Shown one piece after another: positions 35,930-45,319 of a stretch of DNA of 64,000 bases (positions within the stretch are counted from its first letter, which is position 1; every line of letters starts with the position of its first letter). Below the pieces are notes generated by a model. The model searched no databases, was not told the DNA's origin, and saw only the letters and a program-made list of their open reading frames with translations. The stretch comes from Nonomuraea cavernae (lineage in GTDB: Bacteria; Actinomycetota; Actinomycetes; Streptosporangiales; Streptosporangiaceae). The DNA lies in NCBI RefSeq assembly GCF_014646355.1, contig NZ_BMNH01000005.1:231347-295346 (forward strand), given 5' to 3'. The translations under genes and the position numbers were made by a program.

Positions 35930-36761
35930 GAGTCACCAGAGCACCTCGTCACCGCTCCCACGGGCCGTCGACGCCCTCTGGGAGCGGCGCGCGGAGCTGT
36001 CGCCGAACGACGCCGAGGCCCGCGCCGTGGTGGTCGGCGCGATCGACCTGCTCGACACCGGCAAGGCGCGGGTCGCCCAGGTGTCCGACGGCGAGGTGGT
36101 CGTCGACGAGCGGGCCAAACGCGCGATCCTGCTCGCGTTCAAGGTGCTCGGCCTGGCCAGGTCGCAGGTGGGCGACTTCCAGCACCATGACCGGCTGCCG
36201 CTCAAGACCACGTTCGACGGGGTCCGGGTGGTCCCGGGGGCCATCGCGCGATGGGGCTCCTACGCGGCGCCCGGCGTGGTGCTGATGCCGTCGTTCACCG
36301 ACATCGGGGCCCACATCGGCGCCGGCACGATGGTCGGCACCTGGGCCACGGTCGGATCCTGCGCCCAGATCGGCGGCAACGTGCACCTGTCGGGCGGGGT
36401 GGGCATCGGCGGCGTGCTGGAACCACCCAACGCCATGCCGGTGGTCGTGGAGGACGACGCGCTGATCGGCAGCCGGGCGATGATCGTCGAGGGCGCCCGG
36501 GTCGGACGCGGCGCCGTGGTGGGCGCGGGCACCATCCTGTCGTCGACGATCCCGGTCATCGACGTGATGACGGGCGACGAACTGGCCCGCGGCCGGATCC
36601 CCGACTGGTGCGTGGCCGTCGGCGGCACCCGGCAGAAGGAGTTCCCCGGAGGCACGTTCGGGCTGCCCTGCGTACTGGTGATCAAGCGCCTGGACCCCGG
36701 GCAGCGGCACGACAAGGCGGCCCTCGACGAGGTGCTGCGCGAACATGGAGCCGATACCTGA
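35928..36761 (+). CDS. dapD: Tetrahydrodipicolinate N-succinyltransferase
   Basis: 277 residues of the actinobacterial DapD type. It transfers succinate from succinyl-CoA to tetrahydrodipicolinate. A left-handed beta-helix of hexapeptide repeats occupies about 100-210 ([35 protein letters not shown]). It acts as a trimer. Its stop overlaps the dapE start by one base (TGATG). The ATG at 35928 shares the CATG with the divergent gene's annotated start, so its leader must be very short or the neighbour starts further in. Confidence 0.92.
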   Translation: MSHQSTSSPLPRAVDALWERRAELSPNDAEARAVVVGAIDLLDTGKARVAQVSDGEVVVDERAKRAILLAFKVLGLARSQVGDFQHHDRLPLKTTFDGVRVVPGAIARWGSYAAPGVVLMPSFTDIGAHIGAGTMVGTWATVGSCAQIGGNVHLSGGVGIGGVLEPPNAMPVVVEDDALIGSRAMIVEGARVGRGAVVGAGTILSSTIPVIDVMTGDELARGRIPDWCVAVGGTRQKEFPGGTFGLPCVLVIKRLDPGQRHDKAALDEVLREHGADT

Positions 36762-37816
36762 TGCTGGACCTGACACAGGACGTGCGCGCGCTGACGGCGG
36801 CGATCGTGGACCTCGAGTCGGTGAGCGGGGCCGAGAAGGCACTGGCCGACGAGATCGAGCGGGCGCTCGCCGCGCTGCCGCACCTCGAGCTCGACCGGTC
36901 GGGCGAGACCGTCGTCGCCCGCACCTCGCTGGGGCGCGGCGAGCGCGTGCTGATCGCCGGACACATCGACACGGTGCCCGTGGCCGCCAACCTGCCGAGC
37001 CGCGTCGAGGGCGACCTGCTCTACGGCTGCGGCACCTCCGACATGAAGGCGGGGGTGGCGGTCGCCCTCAGGCTGGCGGCCACCGTGCCGGCCCCCAACC
37101 GCGACGTCACGTTCGTCTTCTACGACTGCGAGGAGATCGAGGCGGAGCGCAACGGGCTCGCCCGGGTGAGCCGCGACCACCCCGGCTGGCTGGCGGCCGA
37201 CTTCGCGGTGCTCATGGAGCCGACCGACGGAGTGATCGAGGGCGGCTGCCAGGGCACGCTGCGGGCCGAGATCACGGTGACGGGCAAGCGCGCGCACAGC
37301 GCCAGGTCGTGGTTCGGGGTCAACGCCATCCACGGCGCCGAGCCGGTGCTGGCCAGGCTCAACGCCTACCGGGCGCGGCGGCCGGTGGTCGACGGGCTCG
37401 AATACCACGAGGGACTCAACGCCGTACGCGTCGAGGGCGGGGTGGCGGGCAACGTGATCCCCGACGCCTGCGTGGTGACGGTCAACTACCGGTTCGCGCC
37501 CGACCTGTCGCTGGAGGAGGCGCAGACGCACGTGCGGGAGGTGTTCGACGGATACGAGGTCCGCTTCGTGGACGCGGCGCCCGCCGCCCGGCCGGGTCTC
37601 ACGCATCCGGTGGCCGCCGCCTTCACCGCGGCCGTGGGCGGCACGCCCCGGGCGAAGCTGGGATGGACCGACGTGGCGAGGTTCTCCGCCCTGGGGGTTC
37701 CGGCCGTCAACTACGGGCCGGGCGATCCGAACCTGGCGCATCAGCAGGGGGAGTACGTGTCGCTGTCCAAGATCGTGGAGAGCGAGCGGGCGATGCTCGA
37801 CTGGCTCACAACGTGA
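36761..37816 (+). CDS. dapE: Succinyl-diaminopimelate desuccinylase
   Basis: 351 residues, M20 metallopeptidase family. It removes succinate to give LL-DAP. Two-zinc site motifs: [18 protein letters not shown] and YDCEEIEAE, with the later Glu in LMEPTD. A dimerisation lid domain lies in the middle (about 175-285). It is translationally coupled to dapD, and its stop lies inside the terminator stem that follows. Confidence 0.93.
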   Translation: MLDLTQDVRALTAAIVDLESVSGAEKALADEIERALAALPHLELDRSGETVVARTSLGRGERVLIAGHIDTVPVAANLPSRVEGDLLYGCGTSDMKAGVAVALRLAATVPAPNRDVTFVFYDCEEIEAERNGLARVSRDHPGWLAADFAVLMEPTDGVIEGGCQGTLRAEITVTGKRAHSARSWFGVNAIHGAEPVLARLNAYRARRPVVDGLEYHEGLNAVRVEGGVAGNVIPDACVVTVNYRFAPDLSLEEAQTHVREVFDGYEVRFVDAAPAARPGLTHPVAAAFTAAVGGTPRAKLGWTDVARFSALGVPAVNYGPGDPNLAHQQGEYVSLSKIVESERAMLDWLTT

Positions 37817-37860
37817 AAGTGGCTTTCCTCGCCGGCCATTTGGCGGGGAAAGCCACTTTC
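37815..37860 (+). terminator. Terminator after dapE
   Basis: A perfect 14-bp inverted repeat GAAAGTGGCTTTCC/GGAAAGCCACTTTC with an 18-base GC-rich loop starts within the dapE stop codon. No T-tract follows. Confidence 0.8.
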
Positions 37861-37941
37861 AGTCCCGAGCAGCACCCTCGGCAGTTAGACGCGAGGGGGT
37901 CGAAATTCGGTTCCCTGCTTCTTTCAAGATTTTTTACGAGC

Positions 37942-37972
37942 TTGACACGGGCCGTCCACCTGCGGTTATGCC
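37942..37972 (+). promoter_or_regulatory. Candidate promoter for the LOG-family operon
   Basis: TTGACA (37942-37947) and TATGCC (37967-37972) are 19 bases apart, after an unusually AT-rich stretch (CAAGATTTTTTACGAG). The same TTGACA/TATGCC pair occurs before htrA. It lies about 105 bp from the first LOG start. Confidence 0.4.
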
Positions 37973-38076
37973 ATCCATGATGTCCTCTCGGTGACTCACA
38001 GCCGGATCCATCGCGCGGTGAGCCCACCGAGTGACAGGCGCCGGCCGCGACCCGAGAGCCGGGGAAGAGGACTAGC

Positions 38077-38883
38077 GTGATCCGCATGGAGAAGATACGT
38101 CGCGAACGCCGTCAGGGTCAGGCCGTGGTCCGTGGCGCGCTGGTTCCCGAGTCCACCCACGACCAGCGGTTGCTCGACCGGCAGGGGCCCGCCGACTGGG
38201 TGCACATGGACCCGTGGCGGGTGCTGCGCATCCAGGCGGAGTTCGTGGAGGGGTTCGGGCAGCTGGCGGAGCTGCCCAGGGCGGTCACCGTCTTCGGCTC
38301 CGCGCGCACGGACAAGGACGACGCCTACTACGCCATGGGCGTCGACCTCGGCCGGACACTGGCCGAGGCCGGCTACGCCGTCATCACCGGGGGCGGGCCG
38401 GGCACCATGGAGGCGGCCAACCGGGGCGCGACCGAGGTCGCGGGAGGCATCTCCGTGGGCCTCGGCATCGAGCTGCCGTTCGAGCAGCGCATGAACGACT
38501 ACGTCGAGCTCGGCATCGAGTTCCGCTACTTCTTCGTACGCAAGACGATGTTCGTGAAGTACTCATGCGGCTTCATCGCGCTGCCCGGCGGTTTCGGCAC
38601 CCTCGACGAGCTGTTCGAGGCGCTGACCCTGGTGCAGACCCGCAAGGTCACCTCGTTCCCCGTCGTGCTGCTGGGCACCGAGTTCTGGGGCGGGCTGATC
38701 GACTGGATCAGGAAGGCCCTGCTCGGCACCGGCAAGATCGCCACCCACGACCTCGACCTGATCACGGTCACCGACGACGTCGACGAGGCCGTGCGGGTCA
38801 TCGTCGAGTCCGACCGGGCCCGGTCCCGGCAGAGCCTGGAGGAGCGGCAGGCCGCCGCCTCGCACATCGCCGAACCCCAATAG
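38077..38883 (+). CDS. LOG-family protein (TIGR00730), longer type
   Basis: 268 residues. Rossmann-like core with the family motif LPGGFGTLDELFE and VFGSARTDKDD near the start; GGGPGTMEAANRGA binds the nucleotide. LOG enzymes release the base from cytokinin- or purine-riboside 5'-monophosphates. The extra N-terminal 50 residues and GPG motif are typical of the long actinobacterial subgroup, whose substrate is unsettled. GTG at 38077 after AGAGGA; ATG at 38086 is possible. A second LOG gene follows 11 bp later. Confidence 0.85.
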   Translation: MIRMEKIRRERRQGQAVVRGALVPESTHDQRLLDRQGPADWVHMDPWRVLRIQAEFVEGFGQLAELPRAVTVFGSARTDKDDAYYAMGVDLGRTLAEAGYAVITGGGPGTMEAANRGATEVAGGISVGLGIELPFEQRMNDYVELGIEFRYFFVRKTMFVKYSCGFIALPGGFGTLDELFEALTLVQTRKVTSFPVVLLGTEFWGGLIDWIRKALLGTGKIATHDLDLITVTDDVDEAVRVIVESDRARSRQSLEERQAAASHIAEPQ

Positions 38884-38894
38884 GCTGGCGCCTC

Positions 38895-39479
38895 GTGAAC
38901 GTCTGCGTCTACTGCGCCTCCAGCCAGAAGATCGACCCCAAGTACGTGGCGCTCGCCACGGAGGTCGGCACCGAGCTCGCCCGGCGTGGCCACACCCTCG
39001 TGAGCGGCGGCGCCACCGTCTCGTGCATGGGCGCCGTCACCACCGCGGCCCGGGCGGCCGGCGGCCACACCGTCGGTGTCATCCCGCAGGTCCTGGTCGA
39101 CATCGAAGTGGCCGACCGCGACTCCGACGAGCTGATCGTCACCGCCGACATGCGCGAGCGCAAGGGCGTCATGGACGCCCGCTCCGACGCCTTCCTCGTG
39201 CTGCCCGGCGGCATCGGCACGCTGGAGGAGCTCTTCGAGATCTGGACGGCCAGGGTGCTCGGCATCCACGACCGCCCCCTGGTCATCCTCGATCCCTGGG
39301 GCCTCTACACACCGCTGCGCCGGCTCGTCGAGGGCATGTACGACGAGGGCTTCACCAGGGCCAACGTGTTCGACGCCATCGCCTGGACGACCACGGTGGA
39401 CGAGGCCTTCGCCCATGTGGAGGGCCGGCCGGCGCCGGTCCGCCCCTCGGTCGCGGAGCTCGGCGAGGCCGTCGGCTGA
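38895..39479 (+). CDS. LOG-family cytokinin-riboside monophosphate phosphoribohydrolase
   Basis: 194 residues, short-type LOG with VYCASSQKID, LVSGGATVSCMGAV, and the paired RERKGVMDARSDAF / LPGGIGTLEELFE motifs containing the catalytic Arg and Glu. It is similar in place and length to Rv1205 of M. tuberculosis (from memory). GTG start in the 11-bp gap after the longer LOG gene, so the two are co-transcribed. Confidence 0.88.
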   Translation: MNVCVYCASSQKIDPKYVALATEVGTELARRGHTLVSGGATVSCMGAVTTAARAAGGHTVGVIPQVLVDIEVADRDSDELIVTADMRERKGVMDARSDAFLVLPGGIGTLEELFEIWTARVLGIHDRPLVILDPWGLYTPLRRLVEGMYDEGFTRANVFDAIAWTTTVDEAFAHVEGRPAPVRPSVAELGEAVG

Positions 39480-39483
39480 CTTG

Positions 39484-39765
39484 TCAGGCGAGACCGCGAC
39501 GGGTGAGGGCGGGCGGGCGGCGACCGGCCAGCGACTCGGTCATGTCCAGGGCGAGCCGTACCTGATCGGTATGTTCCGTGACGAAGACCTGCGCGCCGTG
39601 CCAGCAGTAGATCGCGGCCGCCGCGAGCGCCGCGTCGAGCTCGTCGGGCAGCGTGACCAGCACGGTCGCGCCCGTCCGCGCCAGCGCGGCGGCCTGCGCG
39701 GGCGAGGCCGCGGGAGTCCAGGTGGGGTCCAAAGGCTCACCGGGCGCGACAACTGCGGGACTCAT
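39484..39765 (-). CDS. Small protein resembling the C-terminal part of dihydropteroate synthase
   Basis: 93 residues. The segment AALAAAAIYCWHGAQVFVTE then DQVRLALDMTESLAG resembles the last strand and helix of DHPS (FolP), and the position equals that of folP2 in mycobacterial gene order. The catalytic N-terminal barrel is absent. It may be a remnant or a recycled small domain. ATG at 39765 follows a poor ribosome site. It is convergent with the LOG gene (4 bp apart) and divergent from the DivIVA-like gene. Confidence 0.5.
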   Translation of the reverse strand: MSPAVVAPGEPLDPTWTPAASPAQAAALARTGATVLVTLPDELDAALAAAAIYCWHGAQVFVTEHTDQVRLALDMTESLAGRRPPALTRRGLA

Positions 39766-39793
39766 GCCTCGATGGTATGAGTACGATGCCAAT

Positions 39794-40513
39794 GTGCTGG
39801 TCATACTCGCCATCGCCGCGCTCGCCATCCTGGCCTGCGTCGTGCTGGTATCCCTTGGCAGGGGCGGTGAGCTGACCGAGTTCCCGCCGGACGTGCCGCC
39901 TCTCGACCTGCCCGAGCCGGGGCAGCTGACGGCGGTCGACTTCATGGCGTTGCATCTGCCGGTCAACATCGTCGGCTATCACACGCAGAGCGTCGACGAG
40001 ACGCTGCGCCGGGCCGCCAACGCGATCAGCGCCCGCGACACCAGGATCGCGGTTCTGGAGCAGCGGGTCTCCGAGCTGCTGTCGAGCCGGTTGCACGCGC
40101 GGCAGGAGGTCTACGCCGCCCCCGGTGGCGGCCTGCGCACCGACCACGAGCCCGAGGCGCCCGCCGCGTCCATGGAGCTGCCTGAGGCGGGCGATCCCGT
40201 CCCGTCCCTCGACACCGCCGCCCTGGCGCCGTTCGCCACGGGCTCCGAGCTTCCGTTCGCCACGGGCTCCGAGCTTCCGGTCCCCAACGGCGTCGAGCGC
40301 CGCGGCCCCGAAGCCGTCCGGGCCGACGACCTCCCGGACACCCAGGCTGATATCCCGGCTTCCCAGGCGGACATCCCTGCTGCCCAGGCGGACACTCCGG
40401 CCGCTCGGGCCGACATTCCGGCCGACACGAAGGACGCGCCGGACGGCGAGGCGGGGCGCGACGGCGACGACTCCCATGGCAGCGGTCCCGGTGGAGGGAC
40501 GCCTCGTGAGTGA
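39794..40513 (+). CDS. DivIVA-like membrane-anchored coiled-coil protein
   Basis: 239 residues from GTG 39794. An N-terminal transmembrane helix (LVILAIAALAILACVVLVSL) is followed by a DivIVA-like segment VDFMALHLPVNIVGYHTQSV with DETLRRAANAISARD and a short coiled coil. The C-terminal half is disordered, with two exact copies of FATGSELP and an ADIPA(S/A/D) repeat series. DivIVA-like proteins mark curved membrane at poles and septa. ATG at 39764 would overlap the divergent gene. It overlaps tagA by 8 bp. Confidence 0.72.
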   Translation: MLVILAIAALAILACVVLVSLGRGGELTEFPPDVPPLDLPEPGQLTAVDFMALHLPVNIVGYHTQSVDETLRRAANAISARDTRIAVLEQRVSELLSSRLHARQEVYAAPGGGLRTDHEPEAPAASMELPEAGDPVPSLDTAALAPFATGSELPFATGSELPVPNGVERRGPEAVRADDLPDTQADIPASQADIPAAQADTPAARADIPADTKDAPDGEAGRDGDDSHGSGPGGGTPRE

Positions 40514-41063
40514 GGTGGTGCGGTGCGCCTGGGCGGGCATCTCCGATCCGCTCTACCTCGCCTACCACGACGACGAGTGGGGCCGGCCGGTCCGGGGTGA
40601 CGACAGAGTCTTCGAACGGGTGTCGCTGGAGGCGTTCCAGTCCGGGCTGTCGTGGCTCACGATCCTCCGCAAGCGTGACAACTTCCGCGCCGCCTTCGAC
40701 GGGTTCTCGATCCCGAAGGTGGCCGCCTACACCGAGTACGACGTGGAGCGGCTGCTCCGCGACGCCGGGATCGTCCGCAACCGGGCCAAGGTGGAGGCGG
40801 CGATCAGCAACGCGCGGGCCGCGCTCGACCTGCCCGGCGGGCTGTCCGAGCTGGTGTGGCGGCACGCCGACCCGGACGCGCCCGTGCCGAGGGCGATGTC
40901 CGACGTCCCCGCCGTCACCCCCGGCTCCGTGGCGCTGGCCAAGGAGCTGAAGCGGCACGGGTTCAGGTTCGTCGGCCCCACCACGGCCTACGCGCTGATG
41001 CAGGCCATCGGCCTGGTCAACGACCACATCGAGGGGTGTGTGGCCCGCGCCGGGAGTGCCTGA
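40506..41063 (+). CDS. tag: DNA-3-methyladenine glycosylase I
   Basis: 185 residues. It excises 3-methyladenine from alkylated DNA. Family elements: CAWAGISDPLYLAYHDDEWG (Cys of the zinc snap, substrate-pocket Glu), FQSGLSWLTILRKRDNFR, GIVRNRAKVEAAISNA and a C-terminal DHIEGCVAR (second zinc-snap part). GTG at 40506 after GGAGGG, inside the end of the DivIVA-like gene. Confidence 0.93.
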   Translation: MSEVVRCAWAGISDPLYLAYHDDEWGRPVRGDDRVFERVSLEAFQSGLSWLTILRKRDNFRAAFDGFSIPKVAAYTEYDVERLLRDAGIVRNRAKVEAAISNARAALDLPGGLSELVWRHADPDAPVPRAMSDVPAVTPGSVALAKELKRHGFRFVGPTTAYALMQAIGLVNDHIEGCVARAGSA

Positions 41064-41127
41064 TCACTCCCGGCCGCCGGTGCCGCGGCCCGGCGGCGCA
41101 CGGGCCGGTGTCCCGCGGCACGTCGCG

Positions 41128-41203
41128 CACGGTCCGGCGGCGCACGGTCCTCGGCACGCAGTCCGGCGGCGCACGGTCCGGCGGCGCACGGTCCTCGGCA
41201 CGC
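41128..41203. repeat. GC-rich tandem duplication, 44-bp period
   Basis: The 32-bp unit at 41128-41159 (CACGGTCCGGCGGCGCACGG onward) recurs exactly at 41172-41203, with further partial GTCCGGCGGCGCACG copies between. It fills the gap between convergent tag and the crotonase gene, where no simple terminator stem was seen. Confidence 0.85.
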
Positions 41204-41235
41204 GGCCCGGCGGCGAGGTCGCCCCTACGGGCCGG

Positions 41236-42012
41236 TCAGCGGCCGTGGAAGACCGGCCGCTCCTTGGCCAGGAAGGACTTGGTCGCGTCCTGGTGGTCGC
41301 GGGTGGCGACGCACTCGTCCTGCAGGTCGGCCTCCACGCGCAGGGTTTCGGACAGCGAGTGCGTGGCCGCGTGGGCCAGCGCCCGCTTGGTGGCCGCGTA
41401 CGCCAGGGTGGGGCCCTGCGCCAGCCGTACGGCCAGCTCCTGGGCGGCCTTCGGCAGGTCGTCGGCGGGCACCACGCGCGAGACCAGGCCGAGTTCGAGG
41501 GCGCGGGCGGCGTCGACCGGCTCGCCGAGCAACAGCAGCTCGGCCGCCCGCCCCTGGCCGACGAGCCGTCGCAGCGTCCAGGAGGCGCCGGAGTCGGGCG
41601 CCAGGCCGATGCCCGTGAACGCCATCGCGAACTTCGCCTTGTCCGAGGCCACCCGCAGGTCGCAGGCGAAGGCCAGCGCGGCGCCCGCGCCCGCGGCGAC
41701 GCCGTTGACCGCGGCCACGACCGGCTTGTCCATGGTGGTGATCAGCTCGACGATCGGGTTGTACTGCTCGCGCACGGTGTTGGCCAGGCCGCGGCCGGCC
41801 TCCAGGTTGGCGGCGTGCTCGCGCAGGTCCTGACCGGCGCAGAAGGCCCGGCCCGAGCCGGTCAGCAGCACCGCCCGCACCTCCGGGTCGCCGGCCGCCC
41901 GGCGCACCGCCTCCAGCAGCGCGGCCTTCACCTCGGACGTCAGCGAGTTCATCGCATCGGGGCGGTCGAGGGTGACGGTGGCGACGGCGTCGGTCACGTC
42001 ATAGCGGATCAC
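41236..42012 (-). CDS. Enoyl-CoA hydratase/isomerase, PaaG-like
   Basis: 258 residues, crotonase fold. AFCAGQDL and AVNGVAAGAGAALAFACD form the oxyanion pocket. AMAFTGIGLAPDSGASW carries Asp where PaaG has its catalytic Asp, and the C-terminus FLAKERPVFHGR also matches PaaG (oxepin-forming 1,2-epoxyphenylacetyl-CoA isomerase). The GTG start overlaps the stop of the PaaX-family regulator. No other phenylacetate genes are present, so the exact substrate is open. Confidence 0.8.
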   Translation of the reverse strand: MIRYDVTDAVATVTLDRPDAMNSLTSEVKAALLEAVRRAAGDPEVRAVLLTGSGRAFCAGQDLREHAANLEAGRGLANTVREQYNPIVELITTMDKPVVAAVNGVAAGAGAALAFACDLRVASDKAKFAMAFTGIGLAPDSGASWTLRRLVGQGRAAELLLLGEPVDAARALELGLVSRVVPADDLPKAAQELAVRLAQGPTLAYAATKRALAHAATHSLSETLRVEADLQDECVATRDHQDATKSFLAKERPVFHGR

Positions 42013-42785
42013 GATAACTCCCTGTCGACGAACGCGGCTGCTGCGGGCAGCAGGCGGGCTGCCTCCTGCTCGAAGTAGGATCTGGCCTTCTCCCCAGGCC
42101 AGGCGGGTGGCAACAGCTCGGGGGGCAGGCCGGGGTCGCGGAACAGGAAGTTGCGCCACCCGTGCACCAGTCTGCTCCTGGTCGCGAAGACCTGATCGGC
42201 GGGGGCCCCCTCGGGGAGCGCCCCGACCAGCGTGACAGCCTCCGACAGCCAGTGCTCGTACGCCTCGCCGATCGCCGTCAGGTCCCACGCCCGCGACACC
42301 AGCTCCTGCGAGACGCCCTCCAGGGCCGCGTCGAACCTGTCGGCCCGCACCCCCTCGCCGTCGAGGAGGTTGTCGAGCTCTGGGGAGGAGCGCGGGCCGA
42401 TCCAGGCGGTCTCGGACAGCGAGGCGTAGCCGAGGAAGGTGAGATCGGCTCTCAGCCGCTCACGGCGCTGGCGATCCTTCACCGGTTCGAGCACGATCAG
42501 GTGCCAGCGTCCGTGCCAGCTCGGTGTTCCGGCTCGGTAAATTCTCAGTGCGGCCTCGTCCAGCCGCCTGACGCACTTGGTGGTGAGCCCGTAGCCGGGC
42601 CCCTGAGGCAGCCTGACCGGCCGCAGCCAGCCCTGCCTGACCATCCGTGAGACGGCGGTGCGCACCGCCGGAGCGGCGATTTCCAGGGGCTTCATCAGGC
42701 GTACGAGAGCGGCCACGGACGCCTGCCCGCCGCGCGTGCGCAGGTGGTCTCCGTAGAGGTCGAAGAGGGCGGCGCGAGCATGCAC
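42009..42785 (-). CDS. PaaX-family transcriptional regulator
   Basis: About 258 residues. The N-terminal winged-helix PaaX domain has SVAALVRLMKPLEIAAPAVR and TAVSRMVRQGWLRPV; a central domain contains GRWHLIVLEP and a C-terminal PaaX domain ends near PAWPGEKAR. PaaX proteins repress acyl-CoA-responsive catabolic genes. It is coupled to the PaaG-like gene. The start is uncertain: GTG 42785 (VHARAALFDLYGDH) is chosen by similarity of N-termini; GTG 42812 or TTG 42821 are alternatives. Confidence 0.8.
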   Translation of the reverse strand: MHARAALFDLYGDHLRTRGGQASVAALVRLMKPLEIAAPAVRTAVSRMVRQGWLRPVRLPQGPGYGLTTKCVRRLDEAALRIYRAGTPSWHGRWHLIVLEPVKDRQRRERLRADLTFLGYASLSETAWIGPRSSPELDNLLDGEGVRADRFDAALEGVSQELVSRAWDLTAIGEAYEHWLSEAVTLVGALPEGAPADQVFATRSRLVHGWRNFLFRDPGLPPELLPPAWPGEKARSYFEQEAARLLPAAAAFVDRELS

Positions 42786-42964
42786 GAAGTCCAGTTTGAA
42801 CGTCCTGGCCACCGCGGACAACGCATTCTGGGAGGAGATCGTTACCCATGAGGGCTCTCGATGCGGGAGAATAGGACATCACAGAAGACGTGAATGCGCC
42901 GCCCTCCCTAACGGGCGGTCGAAATCGCGGGCCGCGGGAGCCCAAGGCAGGAAGGGATGCACGC

Positions 42965-43132
42965 ATGGCGGCGATGAAGCCGCGGACCGGCGATGGTCCG
43001 CTCGAGGTCACCAAGGAAGGGCGCGGCATAGTCATGCGGGTCCCCCTGGAGGGTGGCGGCCGGCTCGTCGTGGAGATTTCCGCCGACGAGGCAAAGGCGC
43101 TCGGTGAGGCGTTGAAGAACGTCGTCGGCTGA
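42965..43132 (+). CDS. DUF3117 small conserved protein
   Basis: 55 residues (MAAMKPRTGDGPLEVTKEG, then RGIVMRVPLEGGGRLVVEI and SADEAKALGEALKNVVG). Widespread in actinobacteria; function unknown. ATG after AGGAAGGG. It is divergent from paaX and upstream of pepA, as in other actinobacteria (Rv1211-like, from memory). Confidence 0.88.
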   Translation: MAAMKPRTGDGPLEVTKEGRGIVMRVPLEGGGRLVVEISADEAKALGEALKNVVG

Positions 43133-43207
43133 GAGCTCCCGAGACAACCTGACCCCACGGCCCTGGCGTTCGCGCCAGGGTCGCTGACGTTCGAGGAGAA
43201 TGTTCCC

Positions 43208-44617
43208 GTGCCGATTGAGACCACTGCGTCGGTGGTCACCGACCTGCCCGCGGACGCCGAGCTGGTGGCCGTCCCCTATGCCCAGGACCTGATCCCGTCC
43301 CGCGCGCTCGACCTGCCGGTGCCGGTGGCCGACCTGCTGGCCCACTACGAGGCCAAGGGCGAGCCCGGCGAGATCGTGGACGTGCCCGTGGCGCGCGGGA
43401 GCGGGGTCGGCCGGGTGCTGCTCTACGGCGTCGGCGACGGCTCGCCGCGCGCGCTGCGCAAGGCCGCGGCGGCGCTGACCCGCCGGGTCAAGGGGCGCGC
43501 GGAGCTGGCCGTGGTGGTGCCCGACGGCGACGTGGCGGTGTTCGCCGAGGCCGCGCTGCTCGCCGCCTACGCCTATCGCATCGGCGCGCCGGGCAAGACG
43601 CCCGTCGGCGCGCTCAGGTTCGTCGGCGCCGACGAGGCGTCCGTACGCCGCGCCCAGGCCGTCGCCGAGGCCGTGGCGCTCGCCCGTGACCTGGCCAACA
43701 CGCCCTCGTCCGTGAAGAATCCCGCCTGGCTCGCCGAGCGCGCCGCCGAGCAGGGCGTGCCCACGCGGATCTGGGACGAGGAGCAGTTGCAGGCGGGCGG
43801 CTTCGGCGGCATCGTGGCCGTCGGCCGGGGGTCGGTCAGCCCGCCCCGGCTCATCCAGCTCTCCTACACCCCGGCCGAGCCCGCCGATCGGCACGTGGTG
43901 CTGGTGGGCAAGGGCATCACGTTCGACTCGGGCGGCCTGTCGCTCAAGCCGACCGAGAACATGAAGACCCAGAAGACCGACATGGCGGGCGGCGCCGTGG
44001 TGATCGCCGTCCTGGGGGCCCTGGCCGCCCTGGGCGCGCCCGTACGCGTCACCGGCCTGATCGCCGCGGCCGAGAACATGCCGTCCGGCACCGCCCAGCG
44101 GCCCAGTGACGTGATCACGCACTACGGCGGCCGCACGGTCGAGGTGCTCAACACCGACGCCGAGGGCAGGCTGGTGCTGGCCGACGCGCTCGCCTACGCC
44201 GACGCCGAGCTCGACCCCGACGCGGTCGTCGACGTCGCCACGCTCACCGGGGCCATCACGGTCGCCCTCGGGCGCAACGTCGGAGCCGTCTACTCCACCG
44301 ACGACACGCTGGCCCGCGAGCTGGTCGACGCCGGGCAGGCCACCGACGACCGGCTGTGGCGGATGCCACTGATCGACGACTACGCGCCCGCGCTGGAGTC
44401 GCCGATCGCCGACCTGTCCAACGTCGAGAGCGGCTCCACCTTCGGGGCGGGGTCCATCACGGCGGCGTTGTTCCTGCGGGAGTTCGCGGGCAAGCGGCCG
44501 TGGGCCCATCTCGACATCGCGGGCGTCGGCCGCAGCACCGTCGACGAGGGCACCCTCAGCAAGGGCGCGACGGGGTTCGGGGTGCGCGTGCTGCTGGAGT
44601 GGCTCACCCGGGGCTAG
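43208..44617 (+). CDS. pepA: Leucyl aminopeptidase (M17)
   Basis: 469 residues. It removes N-terminal residues from peptides as a hexamer with two metal ions. The catalytic C-terminal domain has VGKGITFDSGGLSLKP (metal Lys/Asp), KTDMAGGA, the signature NTDAEGRL, and ENMPSG. The N-terminal domain (1-170) is the usual macro-like fold. GTG at 43208 with AGGAG upstream. The stop overlaps that of the convergent methyltransferase at CTAG. Confidence 0.93.
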   Translation: MPIETTASVVTDLPADAELVAVPYAQDLIPSRALDLPVPVADLLAHYEAKGEPGEIVDVPVARGSGVGRVLLYGVGDGSPRALRKAAAALTRRVKGRAELAVVVPDGDVAVFAEAALLAAYAYRIGAPGKTPVGALRFVGADEASVRRAQAVAEAVALARDLANTPSSVKNPAWLAERAAEQGVPTRIWDEEQLQAGGFGGIVAVGRGSVSPPRLIQLSYTPAEPADRHVVLVGKGITFDSGGLSLKPTENMKTQKTDMAGGAVVIAVLGALAALGAPVRVTGLIAAAENMPSGTAQRPSDVITHYGGRTVEVLNTDAEGRLVLADALAYADAELDPDAVVDVATLTGAITVALGRNVGAVYSTDDTLARELVDAGQATDDRLWRMPLIDDYAPALESPIADLSNVESGSTFGAGSITAALFLREFAGKRPWAHLDIAGVGRSTVDEGTLSKGATGFGVRVLLEWLTRG

Positions 44618-45252
44618 TCGGCGATCTTGACGGCGGCGAGCAGGCCGTCGCCGAGCGGCATCAGCAGTGAGCGGAGGCGGTCGTCGCCCTGCACGAGCTT
44701 GCCCAGCTCGCGGAGCGCGACCGTCTCCGGGTCGCGCTGGGACGGGTCGGCGACGCGGTTGTGCCACAGGGCGTTGTCGAAGGCGACGATGCCCCCGACG
44801 CGCAGCAGCCGCACGGCCTCGGCGAGGTAGTCGGAATACTCCTGCTTGGCCCCGTCGGCGAACACGAGGTCGTAGCCGCCGTCGGAGAGCCTGGGCAGAA
44901 CGTCGAGCGCGCGGCCCGCGATGAGCCGCACCCGGCCGCCGGAGAAGCCCGCCTCGGCGAACGCCTGCCTGGCCAGCCGCTGGTGCTCGGGCTCCACGTC
45001 GACACTGGTCAGTGTGCCGTCGGGGCGCATGCCCCGGAGCAGCCAGAGGCCCGAGACGCCGCAGCCGGTGCCGATCTCGACGACCGACTTGGCGTTGACC
45101 GCCGTGGCCAGGAAGCAGAGCGCCGCCCCGCCTCCGGGAAGGATGGGGGTGGCGCCCATCTCCAGGCCGCGCTGCCGCGCCGCGTGCAGGATCTCATCCT
45201 CGTGATGGAACTGCTCCGCATAGGCCAGAGTGGCCTCTACCGGACTGGTCAT
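44614..45252 (-). CDS. O-methyltransferase family 3 protein
   Basis: 212 residues, cation-dependent (catechol/caffeoyl-CoA type) fold. The SAM site is [19 protein letters not shown], with [14 protein letters not shown] and metal-site Asp in [11 protein letters not shown] and AFDNALWHN. Substrate unknown. ATG after GGAGGAGG. Divergent from sigE; the equivalent neighbour in mycobacteria is Rv1220c. Confidence 0.88.
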   Translation of the reverse strand: MTSPVEATLAYAEQFHHEDEILHAARQRGLEMGATPILPGGGAALCFLATAVNAKSVVEIGTGCGVSGLWLLRGMRPDGTLTSVDVEPEHQRLARQAFAEAGFSGGRVRLIAGRALDVLPRLSDGGYDLVFADGAKQEYSDYLAEAVRLLRVGGIVAFDNALWHNRVADPSQRDPETVALRELGKLVQGDDRLRSLLMPLGDGLLAAVKIAD

Positions 45253-45319
45253 CGGCCTCCTCCCCCCACTTTCATGCGATTGGTCACCGGTCGCAGCCTA
45301 GGGGAGACACGCCCGGACG

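Noticed and set aside
41236..42785. Phenylacetate degradation cluster
   Set aside because: Only the PaaX-type regulator and one crotonase are present; no paaABCDE, paaK or paaZ genes are nearby.
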